Of a stretch of 64,000 bases of DNA, positions 8,669 through 19,030 are shown piece after piece. Origin of the DNA: Nitrosomonadaceae bacterium (GTDB taxonomy: Bacteria; Pseudomonadota; Gammaproteobacteria; Burkholderiales; Nitrosomonadaceae); assembly GCA_002721545.1 (NCBI GenBank), contig PBKR01000032.1:62001-126000 (forward strand), written 5' to 3'. How positions within the stretch are numbered: position 1 is the stretch's first letter; each line of letters opens with the position of its first letter. Both the position numbers and the translations under genes were made by a program. The notes below the pieces were generated by a model. That model saw only the letters and a list, made by a program, of their open reading frames with translations, was not told where the DNA came from and searched no databases.

Positions 8669-10630
8669 ATGCACTTGATTAGACTATTTTTATTTCTATT
8701 TTGTATGACAAGTATCAATGCTTTTTCTGAAGAGAAAAAGTCAATAAGTATATTGTCTGAATTAAGACAAATGAGTGCTGGCTTTTCACAAACTGAACAA
8801 GAAAAAGAGGAGCTACTCCCACCTGATCAAGCTTTTAAACTCACAATCAAGATACATAACGAAAATACTTTAGTTGCAGAATTTGAGCCGGCAAAGAATT
8901 ATTATATTTATAAGGATAAAATTTCCTTTAAACCACAAAATACAAAAACATTAATAGAAAGCATTTCTCTACCTAAAGGGAAAATAAAAAATGATCCAAA
9001 CTTTGGCCAAACAGAAGTATATTACAAACCTTTTCAGGCTGTAATTTCCTTAAAACGTGAAGTACCAACGGCAAACAAGATTACTATTGCAGCTACTTAT
9101 CAAGGATGTAACGAACCAATAGGTGTATGCTATGCTCCAATTGATAAAATTATAAAGCTAACTCTTCCAGTTGCAAAATCTGTAGTTACAGCAGTAGCAA
9201 ATTCAGTAAGTGATGATGCGGTAGCATCAGCTAATTTTATAAAAACTAAACGAGTAGAATCTAAATTAGAGTTACTCAGTCCTCCAGATAATCGAAGATC
9301 TATTGAGTCTGAGTCAATAAAGATTGGAAAAATGTTTGAGGGTGGAAATTTCTGGTTAATCCTTGCAAGTTTCTTTGGCATTGGCCTTTTACTTTCTTTC
9401 ACACCTTGTGTATTTCCTATGTTTCCAATCTTATCTGGAATAATCGTTAACAGCGGTAAGAATCTTACTAAAAGATATGGATTTATCCTAGCATTAGCCT
9501 ATGTTATAGGAATGTCTCTTACTTATTCTGCAGCAGGAGTAGCAGCAGGACTTTCTGGTGCAATGTTATCTGCTGCCTTGCAGAATGCTTGGGTACTTGG
9601 AGGTTTTGCACTTATATTCATAGCTTTGTCTCTATCCATGTTTGGATTCTATGAATTACAGTTACCAAATTCAATACAAAATAAACTCTCTAAAGAAACA
9701 GGGAAGTTAAGCGGCGGTCATTTAACAAGTGTCTTTGGAATGGGAGCGCTATCTGCACTTATTGTCAGTCCATGTGTTGCTGCTCCATTAGCAGGAGCAC
9801 TGCTATACATCAGCCAGACTAAAGATGTAATACTTGGTGGTTCTGCTTTATTTGCCATGGCATTAGGTATGGGTATTCCACTTCTAATTCTAGGTGCATC
9901 TGCTGGTGCACTCTTACCAAAAGCAGGACCATGGATGGAATATGTGAAACATTTCTTTGGTGTTCTGTTACTAGGTGTAGCAATTTGGTTAATATCACCA
10001 GTAATTCCAGCAGCTATACATATGTTGATGTGGGCTACTCTACTAATAATTTCTGCAATTTATTTAAATGCTATTGATGCGTTACCTAAAGATTCTTCAG
10101 GGTTTCGTAAGTTACTAAAAGGAATTGGCATCATTTCTTTACTGTTAGGAATTTCCTTATTAGCAGGAGTTCTGTCTGGAAGTCGTGATATTCTGCAACC
10201 TCTTGCTAAAATAAACATAACTAGCATCAATGGTTATAACACTAATAAAATAAACATCAATGAATCTCAACATCTCCCATTCCAACGAGTAAATTCTTTA
10301 GCAGAATTTAATAAACGTATTACTGAATCACAAAATAAATATGTAATGTTAGACTTTTATGCTGATTGGTGTATTTCATGTAAAGAAATGGAGCGTTTTA
10401 CATTTACTGATCCAGAAGTAAAAAATAGGCTTAAAGATGTAGTGTTATTACAAGTTGATGTAACTGAAGGCACAACAGATGACGAAATTCTACTTAAACA
10501 TTTCAAGCTATTTGGTCCTCCTGGAATTCTATTTTTTGACCCTCATGGCCGTGAAATTTATAATGCTAGAACTATTGGTTACCAAAACAAGAAAGAATTT
10601 CTTTCCATTTTAGATGCTGTATTAATTTAA
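8669..10630 (+). CDS. dsbD: Thiol:disulfide interchange protein DsbD
   Basis: DsbD carries electrons from cytoplasmic thioredoxin across the inner membrane to periplasmic thiol proteins. I chose the ATG at 8669 because it gives a clean signal peptide (MHLIRLFLFLFCMTSINAF) and clears cutA; an open frame reaches back to 8588 inside cutA. The 653-residue product has a periplasmic N-terminal domain with the CxxxxxC pair (CNEPIGVC, near residue 145). A CcdA-like domain of about eight helices follows, with cysteines in FTPCVFP and SPCVAAP. The C-terminal thioredoxin domain has FYADWCISCKEME. The next gene starts immediately after its stop codon. Confidence 0.95.
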   Translation: MHLIRLFLFLFCMTSINAFSEEKKSISILSELRQMSAGFSQTEQEKEELLPPDQAFKLTIKIHNENTLVAEFEPAKNYYIYKDKISFKPQNTKTLIESISLPKGKIKNDPNFGQTEVYYKPFQAVISLKREVPTANKITIAATYQGCNEPIGVCYAPIDKIIKLTLPVAKSVVTAVANSVSDDAVASANFIKTKRVESKLELLSPPDNRRSIESESIKIGKMFEGGNFWLILASFFGIGLLLSFTPCVFPMFPILSGIIVNSGKNLTKRYGFILALAYVIGMSLTYSAAGVAAGLSGAMLSAALQNAWVLGGFALIFIALSLSMFGFYELQLPNSIQNKLSKETGKLSGGHLTSVFGMGALSALIVSPCVAAPLAGALLYISQTKDVILGGSALFAMALGMGIPLLILGASAGALLPKAGPWMEYVKHFFGVLLLGVAIWLISPVIPAAIHMLMWATLLIISAIYLNAIDALPKDSSGFRKLLKGIGIISLLLGISLLAGVLSGSRDILQPLAKINITSINGYNTNKININESQHLPFQRVNSLAEFNKRITESQNKYVMLDFYADWCISCKEMERFTFTDPEVKNRLKDVVLLQVDVTEGTTDDEILLKHFKLFGPPGILFFDPHGREIYNARTIGYQNKKEFLSILDAVLI

Positions 10631-11185
10631 ATGAATATACTTGTAAGATCATTTTTATATATAAGTGTAGCAGCACTTGCCGTATACCTAGGACTACTTC
10701 TGCAAAACACAAAAGTGAGTAGCGAAAAAAAACAAATAGCCCAAAATAAGCTTGTGGCAAATGATGGTGCTAGCTTAATTTTATCTGCGAATTTACCTGA
10801 CCTTAAAGGACAAAATCAGGAGATTTCACAGTGGAAGGGTAAAGTTCTAATAGTAAATTTCTGGGCAACATGGTGTGAGCCTTGTCGAAGAGAAATGCCA
10901 GAATTCATTAATCTTCAAAATGAATTACGTGATCAAGGTCTACTTTTTATTGGCATAGCAACCGACCAAAAAAATAAAGTACAGCAATATAGTAGGGAAA
11001 TAGGCGTCAATTATCCGGTTCTTTTAGGGGGAATTGAAGCTATGGAGCTTGCTGAAGCAGCTGGTAATCATCATGCAGTATTACCATTCACAGTCATTCT
11101 CAATCGTAACGGTGAAATTGCTAGTACTCATATTGGTCGTATCACACGAGAAAAGATTGAAACAGTACTAAAGCCTTTACTATAA
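10631..11185 (+). CDS. TlpA/ResA-like membrane-anchored thioredoxin
   Basis: This is a periplasmic, membrane-tethered thiol-disulfide oxidoreductase. An N-terminal hydrophobic segment (about residues 5-24) acts as anchor or uncleaved signal. The redox motif WCEPC (C82, C85) lies in the NFWATWCEPCRREMPEF signature of the TlpA group, followed by the usual insert and a cis-proline region (LPFTVIL). The ATG starts on the base after the dsbD stop, so it is almost certainly co-transcribed and reduced by DsbD. Likely clients are cytochrome c apoproteins or other periplasmic thiol proteins. In many betaproteobacteria this gene is followed by aroQ-accB-accC; here the synteny ends. Confidence 0.9.
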   Translation: MNILVRSFLYISVAALAVYLGLLLQNTKVSSEKKQIAQNKLVANDGASLILSANLPDLKGQNQEISQWKGKVLIVNFWATWCEPCRREMPEFINLQNELRDQGLLFIGIATDQKNKVQQYSREIGVNYPVLLGGIEAMELAEAAGNHHAVLPFTVILNRNGEIASTHIGRITREKIETVLKPLL

Positions 11186-11298
11186 ATAATTATATATGTC
11201 AGCTATATGGCTAAACTCTATCTTTAATGTAAATTCAGCTTTACTATCAATTTTATTTAAATCAGCTTTAGCTCATTCTTAGGTTATAAAATAAATTC

Positions 11299-11481
11299 TT
11301 ACTCACCAGAGATTCCTATTTTCCCTATCAGCCAATCAAGTTCTGCCCCACCATACTGCTTCACAAGCTGATGCCGATCATCATCACTAATACTAATATT
11401 TGCTAGAATTGATTGTCCCATTTCAGAAGCTGATTAGGACTCTGTAAAATCTATTGAATTCTTAAGCTCATTAAAGCTATT
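11299..11481 (-). pseudogene. Remnant of an unidentified gene in the tlpA-manC gap
   Basis: The minus strand holds a 40-codon open frame (start at 11421, stop at 11299-11301) with unmistakably protein-like sequence, including DDDRHQLVKQYGGAELDWLI. The same frame continues upstream with similar character (NSFNELKNSIDFTES) across an in-frame stop at 11434-11436, then breaks up. This looks like the C-terminal end of a decayed gene rather than a small gene. I do not recognise the family. It lies in the 490-base gap between tlpA and manC, which otherwise holds only AT-rich sequence and the manC promoter region. Confidence 0.45.
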
Positions 11482-11675
11482 ATCTTAATAAATAAGATCA
11501 AGGAATTCCTTATATTTCAATTAATTTATACTAATATCTTGTAAAGAAATTAAATAAACTTATAGATCGTTGCTAGAATAGTGCTCATATAAAAATTATG
11601 TTAAATGTAGCTTATTCATCAAATACTACCTATATAATTATTAATATAGCTATATTGCTAATATAAGGAGCCCTA

Positions 11676-13118
11676 ATGCATTCTTTGACCCCTGTAATCC
11701 TCTGTGGTGGCTCCGGCACAAGACTCTGGCCACTCTCCCGTGAGCAATACCCCAAACAATTGCTACAATTACTAGATGGAAATAATTCTTTACTACAGTC
11801 TACAATTCAAAGAATAGAAGGATTTGCTGATACAAAGACTGAACGGACAATAGTAGTTTGTAATGAGGAATATCGTTTTGTAGTGGCTGAACAGCTAAGA
11901 GTAATCAATAAAAATGCCACTATCATACTCGAGCCTGAAGGACGAAATACTGCTCCAGCTTTAACAATTTCTGCATTATATGCAACACAAAACAATAACG
12001 ACCCAGTCCTATTAGTAATGCCAGCAGATCATATAATTCTGGATGTACCATCTTTTCAAGATACGATCCAAAAAAGTATGAAATTAGCTCTAGATGGTGC
12101 GATAGTTACCTTTGGTATTACACCAGAATCTCCAGAAACTGGTTATGGCTATATCAAGTATGGTCCAAAATATGATAAGGATGGCGCCTTATATATTGAA
12201 TGTTTTGTTGAAAAACCAGACTCTAAAACAGCAGAATTTTATCTGGGTACAAACTCTTATTTATGGAATAGTGGGTTATTTATGGTACGTGCTTCAGTTT
12301 GGATTTCAGCTATTAGCCAATACCGAGCAGATATTCTTAAAACTTGCCAAAAAGCATGGGCCCAACATTCAATTAATGGTGAATTCTTACGACCAGAAAA
12401 GAAAATATTCTTACAGTGCCCATCAGAATCAATTGATTATGCCATTATGGAAAATATTGGAACAAAAATGCAATCATTTCCAATAGGTTTAGTAAAACCC
12501 CTCTCAGCAGGCTGGTCTGATATTGGCACCTGGGAATCGCTATGGAAAATTCTTCCAAAAAATAATGAGGGTAACGTGTCACAAGGCGATGTGTTGTTAC
12601 ACAACTGCAAAAATACTTTATCTATATCAACAAACCGTTTAGTTACTTGTATAGGTACTAAAAATTTAGTGGTAGTCGAAACGCCTGATGCTATTCTAAT
12701 AGCTGACAAAAATAAAACTCAAGATGTCAAAGAAATTGTTGATAAAATAAATAAAAAGAAACGTACTGAAGGACAAGTACATCGAAAAGTATTACGACCA
12801 TGGGGCTGGTATGACTGTATTGATATTGGCAAACACTTCCAAGTTAAACGTATTACAGTAAACCCAGGCGCTTCATTATCACTACAGATGCATCACCACC
12901 GAGCCGAGCACTGGATTGTAGTACGTGGTTCGGCACAAGTAACATGTGGAGATTCTAAATATCTTGTGTCCATCAATGAGTCTACTTTCATTCCTCTTGG
13001 TACCAAACACCGCCTTCAGAATCCTGGTCCAGGACTGCTAGAAATGATAGAAGTACAATCCGGTTCATATTTAGGAGAAGATGATATTGTACGTTTTGAA
13101 GATATTTATGGACGATAA
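11676..13118 (+). CDS. manC: Mannose-1-phosphate guanylyltransferase / mannose-6-phosphate isomerase
   Basis: This bifunctional enzyme (ManC/AlgA/CpsB type) makes GDP-mannose for surface polysaccharides. The 480-residue protein has the nucleotidyltransferase signature CGGSGTRLWPLSREQYPKQ (residues 10-28), the MPADHII metal-binding strand, a FVEKPD motif and the NSGLFM segment. The C-terminal cupin domain of the isomerase carries a metal-binding cluster in SLQMHHHRAEHWIVV and the GTKHRLQNPG segment. A strong Shine-Dalgarno (AAGGAG at 11665-11670) supports the ATG start. It opens the glycan region; no manB/phosphomannomutase lies in the window. Confidence 0.96.
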   Translation: MHSLTPVILCGGSGTRLWPLSREQYPKQLLQLLDGNNSLLQSTIQRIEGFADTKTERTIVVCNEEYRFVVAEQLRVINKNATIILEPEGRNTAPALTISALYATQNNNDPVLLVMPADHIILDVPSFQDTIQKSMKLALDGAIVTFGITPESPETGYGYIKYGPKYDKDGALYIECFVEKPDSKTAEFYLGTNSYLWNSGLFMVRASVWISAISQYRADILKTCQKAWAQHSINGEFLRPEKKIFLQCPSESIDYAIMENIGTKMQSFPIGLVKPLSAGWSDIGTWESLWKILPKNNEGNVSQGDVLLHNCKNTLSISTNRLVTCIGTKNLVVVETPDAILIADKNKTQDVKEIVDKINKKKRTEGQVHRKVLRPWGWYDCIDIGKHFQVKRITVNPGASLSLQMHHHRAEHWIVVRGSAQVTCGDSKYLVSINESTFIPLGTKHRLQNPGPGLLEMIEVQSGSYLGEDDIVRFEDIYGR

Positions 13119-13270
13119 TTAAATCACAAAGGACTATATATTATATTGAATATTTATATTTTGTAGCCCTAAATTCTATGAGCTATAAACAACATCTTAC
13201 TATGTCGATCTAAATAGTTTTAATATAAAAATTTATATTTACTAAATCAACACTCACTAAATTTTAATTA

Positions 13271-14950
13271 CTATATTAATTCAGCATTATTATCAGCTAT
13301 GTTAATAATATAATCTGAGGCATTTATTAAAGTAGGCTGATGAGATACAGCTATAATTGTAAGACTATCTTTTAGGCTTTTTAATGTTTCACAAATATCT
13401 TGCTCGGTCTCAAGATCTAACGCGCTAGTTGGCTCATCGAGCAACAAAAGTTTAGGGTGGTGAGCAAGTGCCCTGGCAATTGCAATACGCTGACGTTGTC
13501 CCCCAGATAAAAGCCCACCACGTTCGCCAACAATCGTATGTGCCCCTTCAGGTAAATTACTGACAAAATCCCATGCACCAGCCTGATGCAATGCAATTTC
13601 AGCATCAGCTTGAGTAAGATTAGGTGCGCCTACAAGAACATTGCTTATAACAGTATCATGTAACAAAATAGTTTCCTGAGGCACGTACCCTATTATTTTC
13701 CTCCATTCCCTCAAATTAATTTTATTTAGAGCAATACCATCAACAAATATATTGCCAGATTCTGGCTCAAGTAGCCTACTAATAATATCTAGAAATGTAC
13801 TCTTTCCTATCCCAGAAGAGCCTGTAAGAGTAGAAAATGAATTTGCATAAATTTCAATATTCAGATCTTGAAATATAACTTTTGACCCATAATTAAAAGA
13901 AACTTGCTGCATACTAATTCCTTTTTTAAGGGTAGGATGAAGGGTTCCTATATCAATTTCAGCAAAAGAGCGTGCTTTCTTAGATTCTTTACGTATCGAC
14001 CAGTAGGCGCTCTCCTCTGCTACAAGTAGCTGGTAACGACGCTGCATTCTAGTAGACACAGTTAATAGACGCACAAATAAAATGAGCATTGCCATTACTT
14101 CTGGAAGAGAAAGTCCCCATACTACTAAAACAACATATAACCCACTTGCTGTAAGAATGGTAAGTATTGGTTCTTGCAAGGCCTTCAAGCTTTCTCTACT
14201 CATTACCTCACGACGAGTGGCTTTCTCTAATTGCCTAGCTTGAGTCCGTAAAATAATATCTGCCATATTGTTTCTGGCCATAGCCTTTAATGCTTTTACT
14301 GACCCCAATACATCAGATAAATAAGATAGCAATTCTTTTAGTAACCGTGTTTGTTTTGAACCAGCCTTCTTCGTCATACGAATTAGACGATACATTGATG
14401 ATAGAAAAATAATGCCTAGAAATAATGTAGTTAAGGCTGCCTGCCATGAAACAAAAAGGGCAATTACAATGTAAATTAATACTTGTACTAGAAGAGAAAG
14501 AACAGCACAACTATGCTCAAAACCATTAGCTGCACGCATTGCTTCTGTAGCAACAGAATTAGCAAGTGAACCTGTTGGCTGGCGTAGATAATACTGCCAG
14601 CGACTAGCAAACATAGCTTCAATAAGCTCTATACGTAATTTGCTAGCAATATTCGCTACGGTATATCCAATTTGCCTATTTGCTACAAGTAAAGATAGAT
14701 TCTTAAGTACTATGCCACCTACAATAATTAATAACATTGAACCTATCGTTGGAGTAATATTGAAATTATTAAGTGCTTCGACAATAATCTTACCAATACT
14801 CGAATCTGCAGGATCTCCTACAGCAATCGACAATAAAGGAAGAAGGGCAGTTAAGCTAAGCCCCTCTGCAATACCCGCCGCCAAAAATGCAATAAGTACA
14901 TATGCACTTCGCCTAGGGAAAACCATAAGATAAGTTGATATAATACGCAT
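13271..14950 (-). CDS. ABC transporter, fused permease and ATPase
   Basis: This is a 559-residue exporter half-transporter. The N-terminal ~310 residues form an ABC type-1 membrane domain, with hydrophobic segments near residues 15-40, 60-80, 135-180 and 250-290. The ATPase domain is complete: Walker A GSSGIGKST (near 378), Q-loop in VPQET, signature LSGGQRQRIAIARAL, Walker B LLLLDEPTSALD and the H-loop AVSHQ. It resembles MsbA-like exporters in polysaccharide and lipid-linked oligosaccharide loci. Its position between manC and the rml operon suggests export of a glycan or glycolipid, but the substrate cannot be read from sequence. Confidence 0.88.
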   Translation of the reverse strand: MRIISTYLMVFPRRSAYVLIAFLAAGIAEGLSLTALLPLLSIAVGDPADSSIGKIIVEALNNFNITPTIGSMLLIIVGGIVLKNLSLLVANRQIGYTVANIASKLRIELIEAMFASRWQYYLRQPTGSLANSVATEAMRAANGFEHSCAVLSLLVQVLIYIVIALFVSWQAALTTLFLGIIFLSSMYRLIRMTKKAGSKQTRLLKELLSYLSDVLGSVKALKAMARNNMADIILRTQARQLEKATRREVMSRESLKALQEPILTILTASGLYVVLVVWGLSLPEVMAMLILFVRLLTVSTRMQRRYQLLVAEESAYWSIRKESKKARSFAEIDIGTLHPTLKKGISMQQVSFNYGSKVIFQDLNIEIYANSFSTLTGSSGIGKSTFLDIISRLLEPESGNIFVDGIALNKINLREWRKIIGYVPQETILLHDTVISNVLVGAPNLTQADAEIALHQAGAWDFVSNLPEGAHTIVGERGGLLSGGQRQRIAIARALAHHPKLLLLDEPTSALDLETEQDICETLKSLKDSLTIIAVSHQPTLINASDYIINIADNNAELI

Positions 14951-15213
14951 AGCAATTTACTAATTATTTTATAATCTAGATTTAAATATATAAAAATACA
15001 GTCCTTACAGTATAGCTATGTTGAAGAATACGTATAACTTTTCTTTCTTAAAATATTAAAAAGTGTCTGATAAAGCCTTTAATACAATTTAACAGAAAAG
15101 CAATTTTAGCATGCCCACTACCAACTAATCGGTATCTGAGAAATGTTCTAGCCAATATTGAATCCTCTATTCATTAGAATCTAATATGGCAAAAATAGGA
15201 ATAAATTATATGT

Positions 15214-15290
15214 TGGTAGGCGCGATTGGATTCGAACCAACGACCCCCACCATGTCAAGGTGGTACTCTAACCAACTGAGCTACGCGCCT
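15214..15290 (-). tRNA. tRNA-Val (GAC)
   Basis: Read on the minus strand this is a complete 77-base tRNA including an encoded CCA (15214-15216). The acceptor stem is AGGCGCG paired with CGCGCCT. The anticodon stem-loop is CCACC-TTGACAT-GGTGG with anticodon GAC, the variable loop is GGGTC and the T-loop is TTCGAAT. From the anticodon stem to the T arm it matches the standard proteobacterial tRNA-Val(GAC) almost base for base. It stands alone in the 565-base gap between the ABC transporter and rmlB; the rest of that gap is AT-rich with no other gene seen. Confidence 0.97.
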
Positions 15291-15515
15291 AAGGAAAATT
15301 AATTCTAACTTAATCAGAAAAATGGCTCAAATTATAACAGACCAATGTTACTCAACACGTTAATATACTATCATTAATTAGAATATAATCAGAAAAACAG
15401 GTCCTATTAAACAAAGATAAAACATTCTAAATCAGGGTCATGAATTACTGTGAGTTAAAATAACAGCTTTAAGAATAATAAACAGATACTATTACTAAGA
15501 AACTAAGGGCAAAAC

Positions 15516-16583
15516 ATGATATTAGTAACAGGTGGCGCTGGCTTCATTGGTGCAAATTTCATATTAAATTGGCTTGCACAGTCTGATGAAAGAGTCATAA
15601 ATCTTGATAACTTAACTTATGCAGGAAATCTAGAAAATCTATCTTCTTTAAAAGGAGATAAACGACATATTTTTACTAAAGGTGATATTTGCGATTCTGC
15701 TTTACTCATAAATTTACTTACTAAGTTCAAGCCACGCGCTATTATAAATTTTGCTGCTGAAAGCCATGTAGATCGATCTATTAAGGAACCAGATAAATTT
15801 ATACAAACTAATATTGTAGGTACTTTCAAATTATTAGAAGCCACACGAACTTATTGGAGTAAATTAGAGCGTAATATAAAAAAAGATTTCCGTTTTTTGC
15901 ATGTCTCAACAGATGAAGTCTATGGCTCTCTTTCAAGTAAAGAGAGTCCATTTGATGAAAACCACCGCTATGAGCCAAACAGCCCTTATTCCGCCAGCAA
16001 AGCAGCTAGTGATCATTTAATACGGGCCTACTATAAGACTTATAGACTGCCAGTTCTTACCACCAACTGCTCAAATAATTATGGTCCGTTTCAATTTCCA
16101 GAGAAACTGATTCCCCTAATAATTATAAATGCCCTTTCAAATAAACCATTACCTATTTACGGTGATGGGCAACAAATCCGTGACTGGCTTTACGTAAAAG
16201 ATCATTGTGATGCTATCCGTCGGACGCTAGAAGCAGGAGCTCCTGGCGAAACCTATAATATTGGTGGTTGGAATGAGAAGACCAACGTTGAAATTGTTCG
16301 CACCATTTGTTCTTTACTTGATAAGCTATCTCCCCATATTGATGGTAGACAATACGATGAACAAATTACTTTTATTACAGACCGACCTGGCCATGACCGT
16401 CGCTATGCTATCGACTCAAATAAAATAAAACGAGATCTTGGTTGGAAACCAACAGAAACCTTTGAAACTGGAATTAATAAAACTGTAAAATGGTATCTTG
16501 ATAATAAAATTTGGGTTGAAAATATCAAATCAGGCGCATACCGAGAGTGGATTAATAAGAACTATAAAGGGCGGGCTCTGTGA
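15516..16583 (+). CDS. rmlB: dTDP-glucose 4,6-dehydratase
   Basis: RmlB converts dTDP-glucose to dTDP-4-keto-6-deoxyglucose, the second step of dTDP-L-rhamnose synthesis. The 355-residue protein has the NAD motif TGGAGFIG (5-12), the catalytic triad STDEVYG (T132, D133, E134) and YxxxK (Y158, K162). The substrate-binding TNCSNNYGP(F/Y)QFPEKLIP segment is also present. It is the first gene of an rmlBDAC operon in which each gene overlaps the next; the rmlD start (GTG at 16580) overlaps its stop by 4 bases. Confidence 0.97.
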   Translation: MILVTGGAGFIGANFILNWLAQSDERVINLDNLTYAGNLENLSSLKGDKRHIFTKGDICDSALLINLLTKFKPRAIINFAAESHVDRSIKEPDKFIQTNIVGTFKLLEATRTYWSKLERNIKKDFRFLHVSTDEVYGSLSSKESPFDENHRYEPNSPYSASKAASDHLIRAYYKTYRLPVLTTNCSNNYGPFQFPEKLIPLIIINALSNKPLPIYGDGQQIRDWLYVKDHCDAIRRTLEAGAPGETYNIGGWNEKTNVEIVRTICSLLDKLSPHIDGRQYDEQITFITDRPGHDRRYAIDSNKIKRDLGWKPTETFETGINKTVKWYLDNKIWVENIKSGAYREWINKNYKGRAL

Positions 16584-17482
16584 AAATTTTATTATTTGGA
16601 AAAAAAGGACAAATAGGTTGGGAATTACAGCGAAGCCTTTCTTTGATAGGGGAATTAGTTACCCTAGACTTTGATGATGAAGAACTATGTGGGGATTTCA
16701 CTAGGCCAAAAGAGATTATTAAGACTATTAACTCAGTCTATCCAGACATAATCGTTAATGCTGCAGCTTATACAGCTGTTGATAAGGCTGAAAGTGAGCC
16801 TATACTAGCCGAGACTATTAATGCTACAGCCCCAAAAATAATTGCTACAGAGGCTCAGAAAATAGGTGCTTGGTTAATTCATTACTCAACCGATTATGTA
16901 TTTAATGGGAATGGAACTAAGCCATGGAAGGAAACTGACCCCACTATACCCATAAATGTTTATGGCGCAACAAAATTAGCAGGGGAGAAGTCTATTATAA
17001 ATTCTGGATGCAAATACCTTATATTTCGCACCAGCTGGGTTTATTCTACTCGAGGTGAGAATTTTATTAAAAATATAATTCATCTTGCAAAAAATAAAGA
17101 TAATCTTTCTATTATTAATGATCAGATTGGCGCTCCTACAGGCGCAGAATTATTAGCAGATGTGACAGCATACTCAATTTGTACAGCCATAAGAAAACCT
17201 AAAGTATCAGGGTTATATCATATAGCTGCAAAAGGTGAGATTTCATGGTATGACTATGCTAAATTTATACTTGATCAAGCTCGTCAATTTAAAATTAAAC
17301 TTAAGGCTCAAGCTGAAAATATTCAACCTGTAGCATCTCGATCCTTTTTTCAAATTGCACCTAGACCTGAGAACTCACGATTAAATACTAAAAAAATAGA
17401 ACATATTTTCGATTTTACCTTACCACTGTGGCAAACTGGTGTCACACGTATACTTACTGAAATATTTGAAAAAAAATTATGA
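16580..17482 (+). CDS. rmlD: dTDP-4-dehydrorhamnose reductase
   Basis: RmlD reduces dTDP-4-keto-L-rhamnose to dTDP-L-rhamnose. The 300-residue protein has the GKKGQIGW dinucleotide motif near the N-terminus. It also has [18 protein letters not shown], the YGATKLAGE active-site YxxxK and FRTSWVYS, all hallmarks of the family. The start is a GTG that overlaps the rmlB stop by 4 bases, and the stop overlaps the rmlA ATG by 4 bases, indicating translational coupling in the operon. Confidence 0.97.
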   Translation: MKILLFGKKGQIGWELQRSLSLIGELVTLDFDDEELCGDFTRPKEIIKTINSVYPDIIVNAAAYTAVDKAESEPILAETINATAPKIIATEAQKIGAWLIHYSTDYVFNGNGTKPWKETDPTIPINVYGATKLAGEKSIINSGCKYLIFRTSWVYSTRGENFIKNIIHLAKNKDNLSIINDQIGAPTGAELLADVTAYSICTAIRKPKVSGLYHIAAKGEISWYDYAKFILDQARQFKIKLKAQAENIQPVASRSFFQIAPRPENSRLNTKKIEHIFDFTLPLWQTGVTRILTEIFEKKL

Positions 17483-18372
17483 CACAACGCAAAGGTATAA
17501 TTCTAGCTGGTGGTTCCGGTACAAGACTCTATCCCGTAACTAATGTAGTTTCCAAGCAACTACTCCCAATTTACGATAAGCCAATGATTTACTATCCCTT
17601 AAGCACATTAATGCTAGCTGGTATTAATAATATCCTTATTATATCTACACCTCATGATATTAAACGCTATGAACAACTATTAGGAGATGGTGAGAATTGG
17701 GGGCTCAATTTACAATATGCTGAACAGCCAAGACCGGATGGACTAGCTCAAGCCTTCTTAATCGGAAAAAATTTTATTTCTCAAGACCCTAGTGTTCTCA
17801 TTTTAGGAGATAACATTTTCTATGGGCACGACTTGCAAACACAGCTTGCACCTGCTTCACTAGAGCAGAATGGTGCAACTATTTTTGCTTACCATGTAAA
17901 AAATCCTAATTGTTATGGTGTGGTTACGCTTGATTCTAAAGGCAAAGCAACTTCATTGGAAGAAAAACCATCTCAACCAAAAAGTAACTATGCTGTTACT
18001 GGCCTATACTTCTATGACAATCAAATTGTTGATATCGTTACAAATCTTACGCCTTCCCGCCGCGGTGAATTAGAAATAACTGATGCTAATCAAATCTATC
18101 TAGAACATAATCAACTACATGTAAAAATTTTGGGGCGTGGCTTTGCTTGGCTAGATACTGGCACTCATGAAAGTATGAGAGAAGCAAGTAATTTTATCGA
18201 GACTATTGAACATCGACAGGGTCTTAAAGTTTCTTGCCCAGAAGAAGTTGCTTATCGCCAAGGATTTATTAATGCTGAACAACTAGAAAAGCTAGCCGCA
18301 CCATTAGATAAAAATAGTTACGGAAAATATCTGATGAGAATTCTAAAAGAGCCCGCTACTAAATTAAAATAA
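17479..18372 (+). CDS. rmlA: Glucose-1-phosphate thymidylyltransferase
   Basis: RmlA activates glucose-1-phosphate with dTTP, the first step to dTDP-rhamnose. The 297-residue protein shows the nucleotidyltransferase signature [13 protein letters not shown], then [17 protein letters not shown] and the metal-binding LGDNIFYGH. It also has the EEKP and TGLYFYD segments and the C-terminal [17 protein letters not shown] stretch of the long RmlA class. Its 3' end overlaps the proposed rmlC start by 10 bases. Confidence 0.97.
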   Translation: MTQRKGIILAGGSGTRLYPVTNVVSKQLLPIYDKPMIYYPLSTLMLAGINNILIISTPHDIKRYEQLLGDGENWGLNLQYAEQPRPDGLAQAFLIGKNFISQDPSVLILGDNIFYGHDLQTQLAPASLEQNGATIFAYHVKNPNCYGVVTLDSKGKATSLEEKPSQPKSNYAVTGLYFYDNQIVDIVTNLTPSRRGELEITDANQIYLEHNQLHVKILGRGFAWLDTGTHESMREASNFIETIEHRQGLKVSCPEEVAYRQGFINAEQLEKLAAPLDKNSYGKYLMRILKEPATKLK

Positions 18373-18908
18373 TTCATACCTCCATTCCTGAAGTTCTCAT
18401 TATTGAACCTAGCATATCTAGTGATAGGCGTGGCTTTTTCTTGGAAAGTTTCAACGAAAAGGAATTCTGTAAAAATACGGGGCTTAATGTACACTTTGTA
18501 CAGGATAACCATAGTCAATCTACGAAAGGTGTGCTTCGAGGCCTGCACTACCAAATCCAACGACCGCAGGGAAAATTAGTACGCGTTGTACGTGGGGCTG
18601 TTTTTGATGTTGTAGTAGATATTCGAAAATCCTCACCCACATTTGGCAAATGGATAGGTACCGATCTTACGGAAAGCAACTACCGGCAACTTTGGGCCCC
18701 AATAGGATTCGCTCATGGCTTTCTTGTACTTAGTGATACTGCTGATTTCCTTTATAAAACTACAGACTATTACACTCCCAAATTTGAGCGTAGCATCTTA
18801 TGGAATGACCCTACCATTGGTATTCAGTGGCCACTTAATGAGGAGCCAAGACTATCAGATAAAGATAAAGTTTCTTTGTTACTTGAGCAAGCGGATATTT
18901 ATCCATAA
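18363..18908 (+). CDS. rmlC: dTDP-4-dehydrorhamnose 3,5-epimerase, apparently with an ATT start
   Basis: RmlC epimerises C3 and C5 of dTDP-4-keto-6-deoxyglucose. From 18363 the frame reads [16 protein letters not shown] if ATT is the start, followed by [12 protein letters not shown] and the catalytic-His segment [18 protein letters not shown]. That gives 181 residues, the normal family length. The codon just before the ATT is an in-frame TAA (18360-18362), and no ATG, GTG or CTG follows until TTG at 18441. Starting at 18441 would remove about 26 conserved residues, including the RGFF substrate-binding arginine. An AAAAGAG stretch a few bases upstream, inside rmlA, could serve as Shine-Dalgarno. 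Homology makes the product certain; the exact start is inferred. Confidence 0.9.
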   Translation: MKIIHTSIPEVLIIEPSISSDRRGFFLESFNEKEFCKNTGLNVHFVQDNHSQSTKGVLRGLHYQIQRPQGKLVRVVRGAVFDVVVDIRKSSPTFGKWIGTDLTESNYRQLWAPIGFAHGFLVLSDTADFLYKTTDYYTPKFERSILWNDPTIGIQWPLNEEPRLSDKDKVSLLLEQADIYP

Positions 18909-19030
18909 TCTAACAATTCCTTTTACAGATAATAAGAACACGTTGCATTAATCAATATCCTCGTCATCTTCTAGCAGTTTTAATGGTAAAATAATCGGTT
19001 ATAAAATTATACTCTGTTCGGCCTCTCAAT

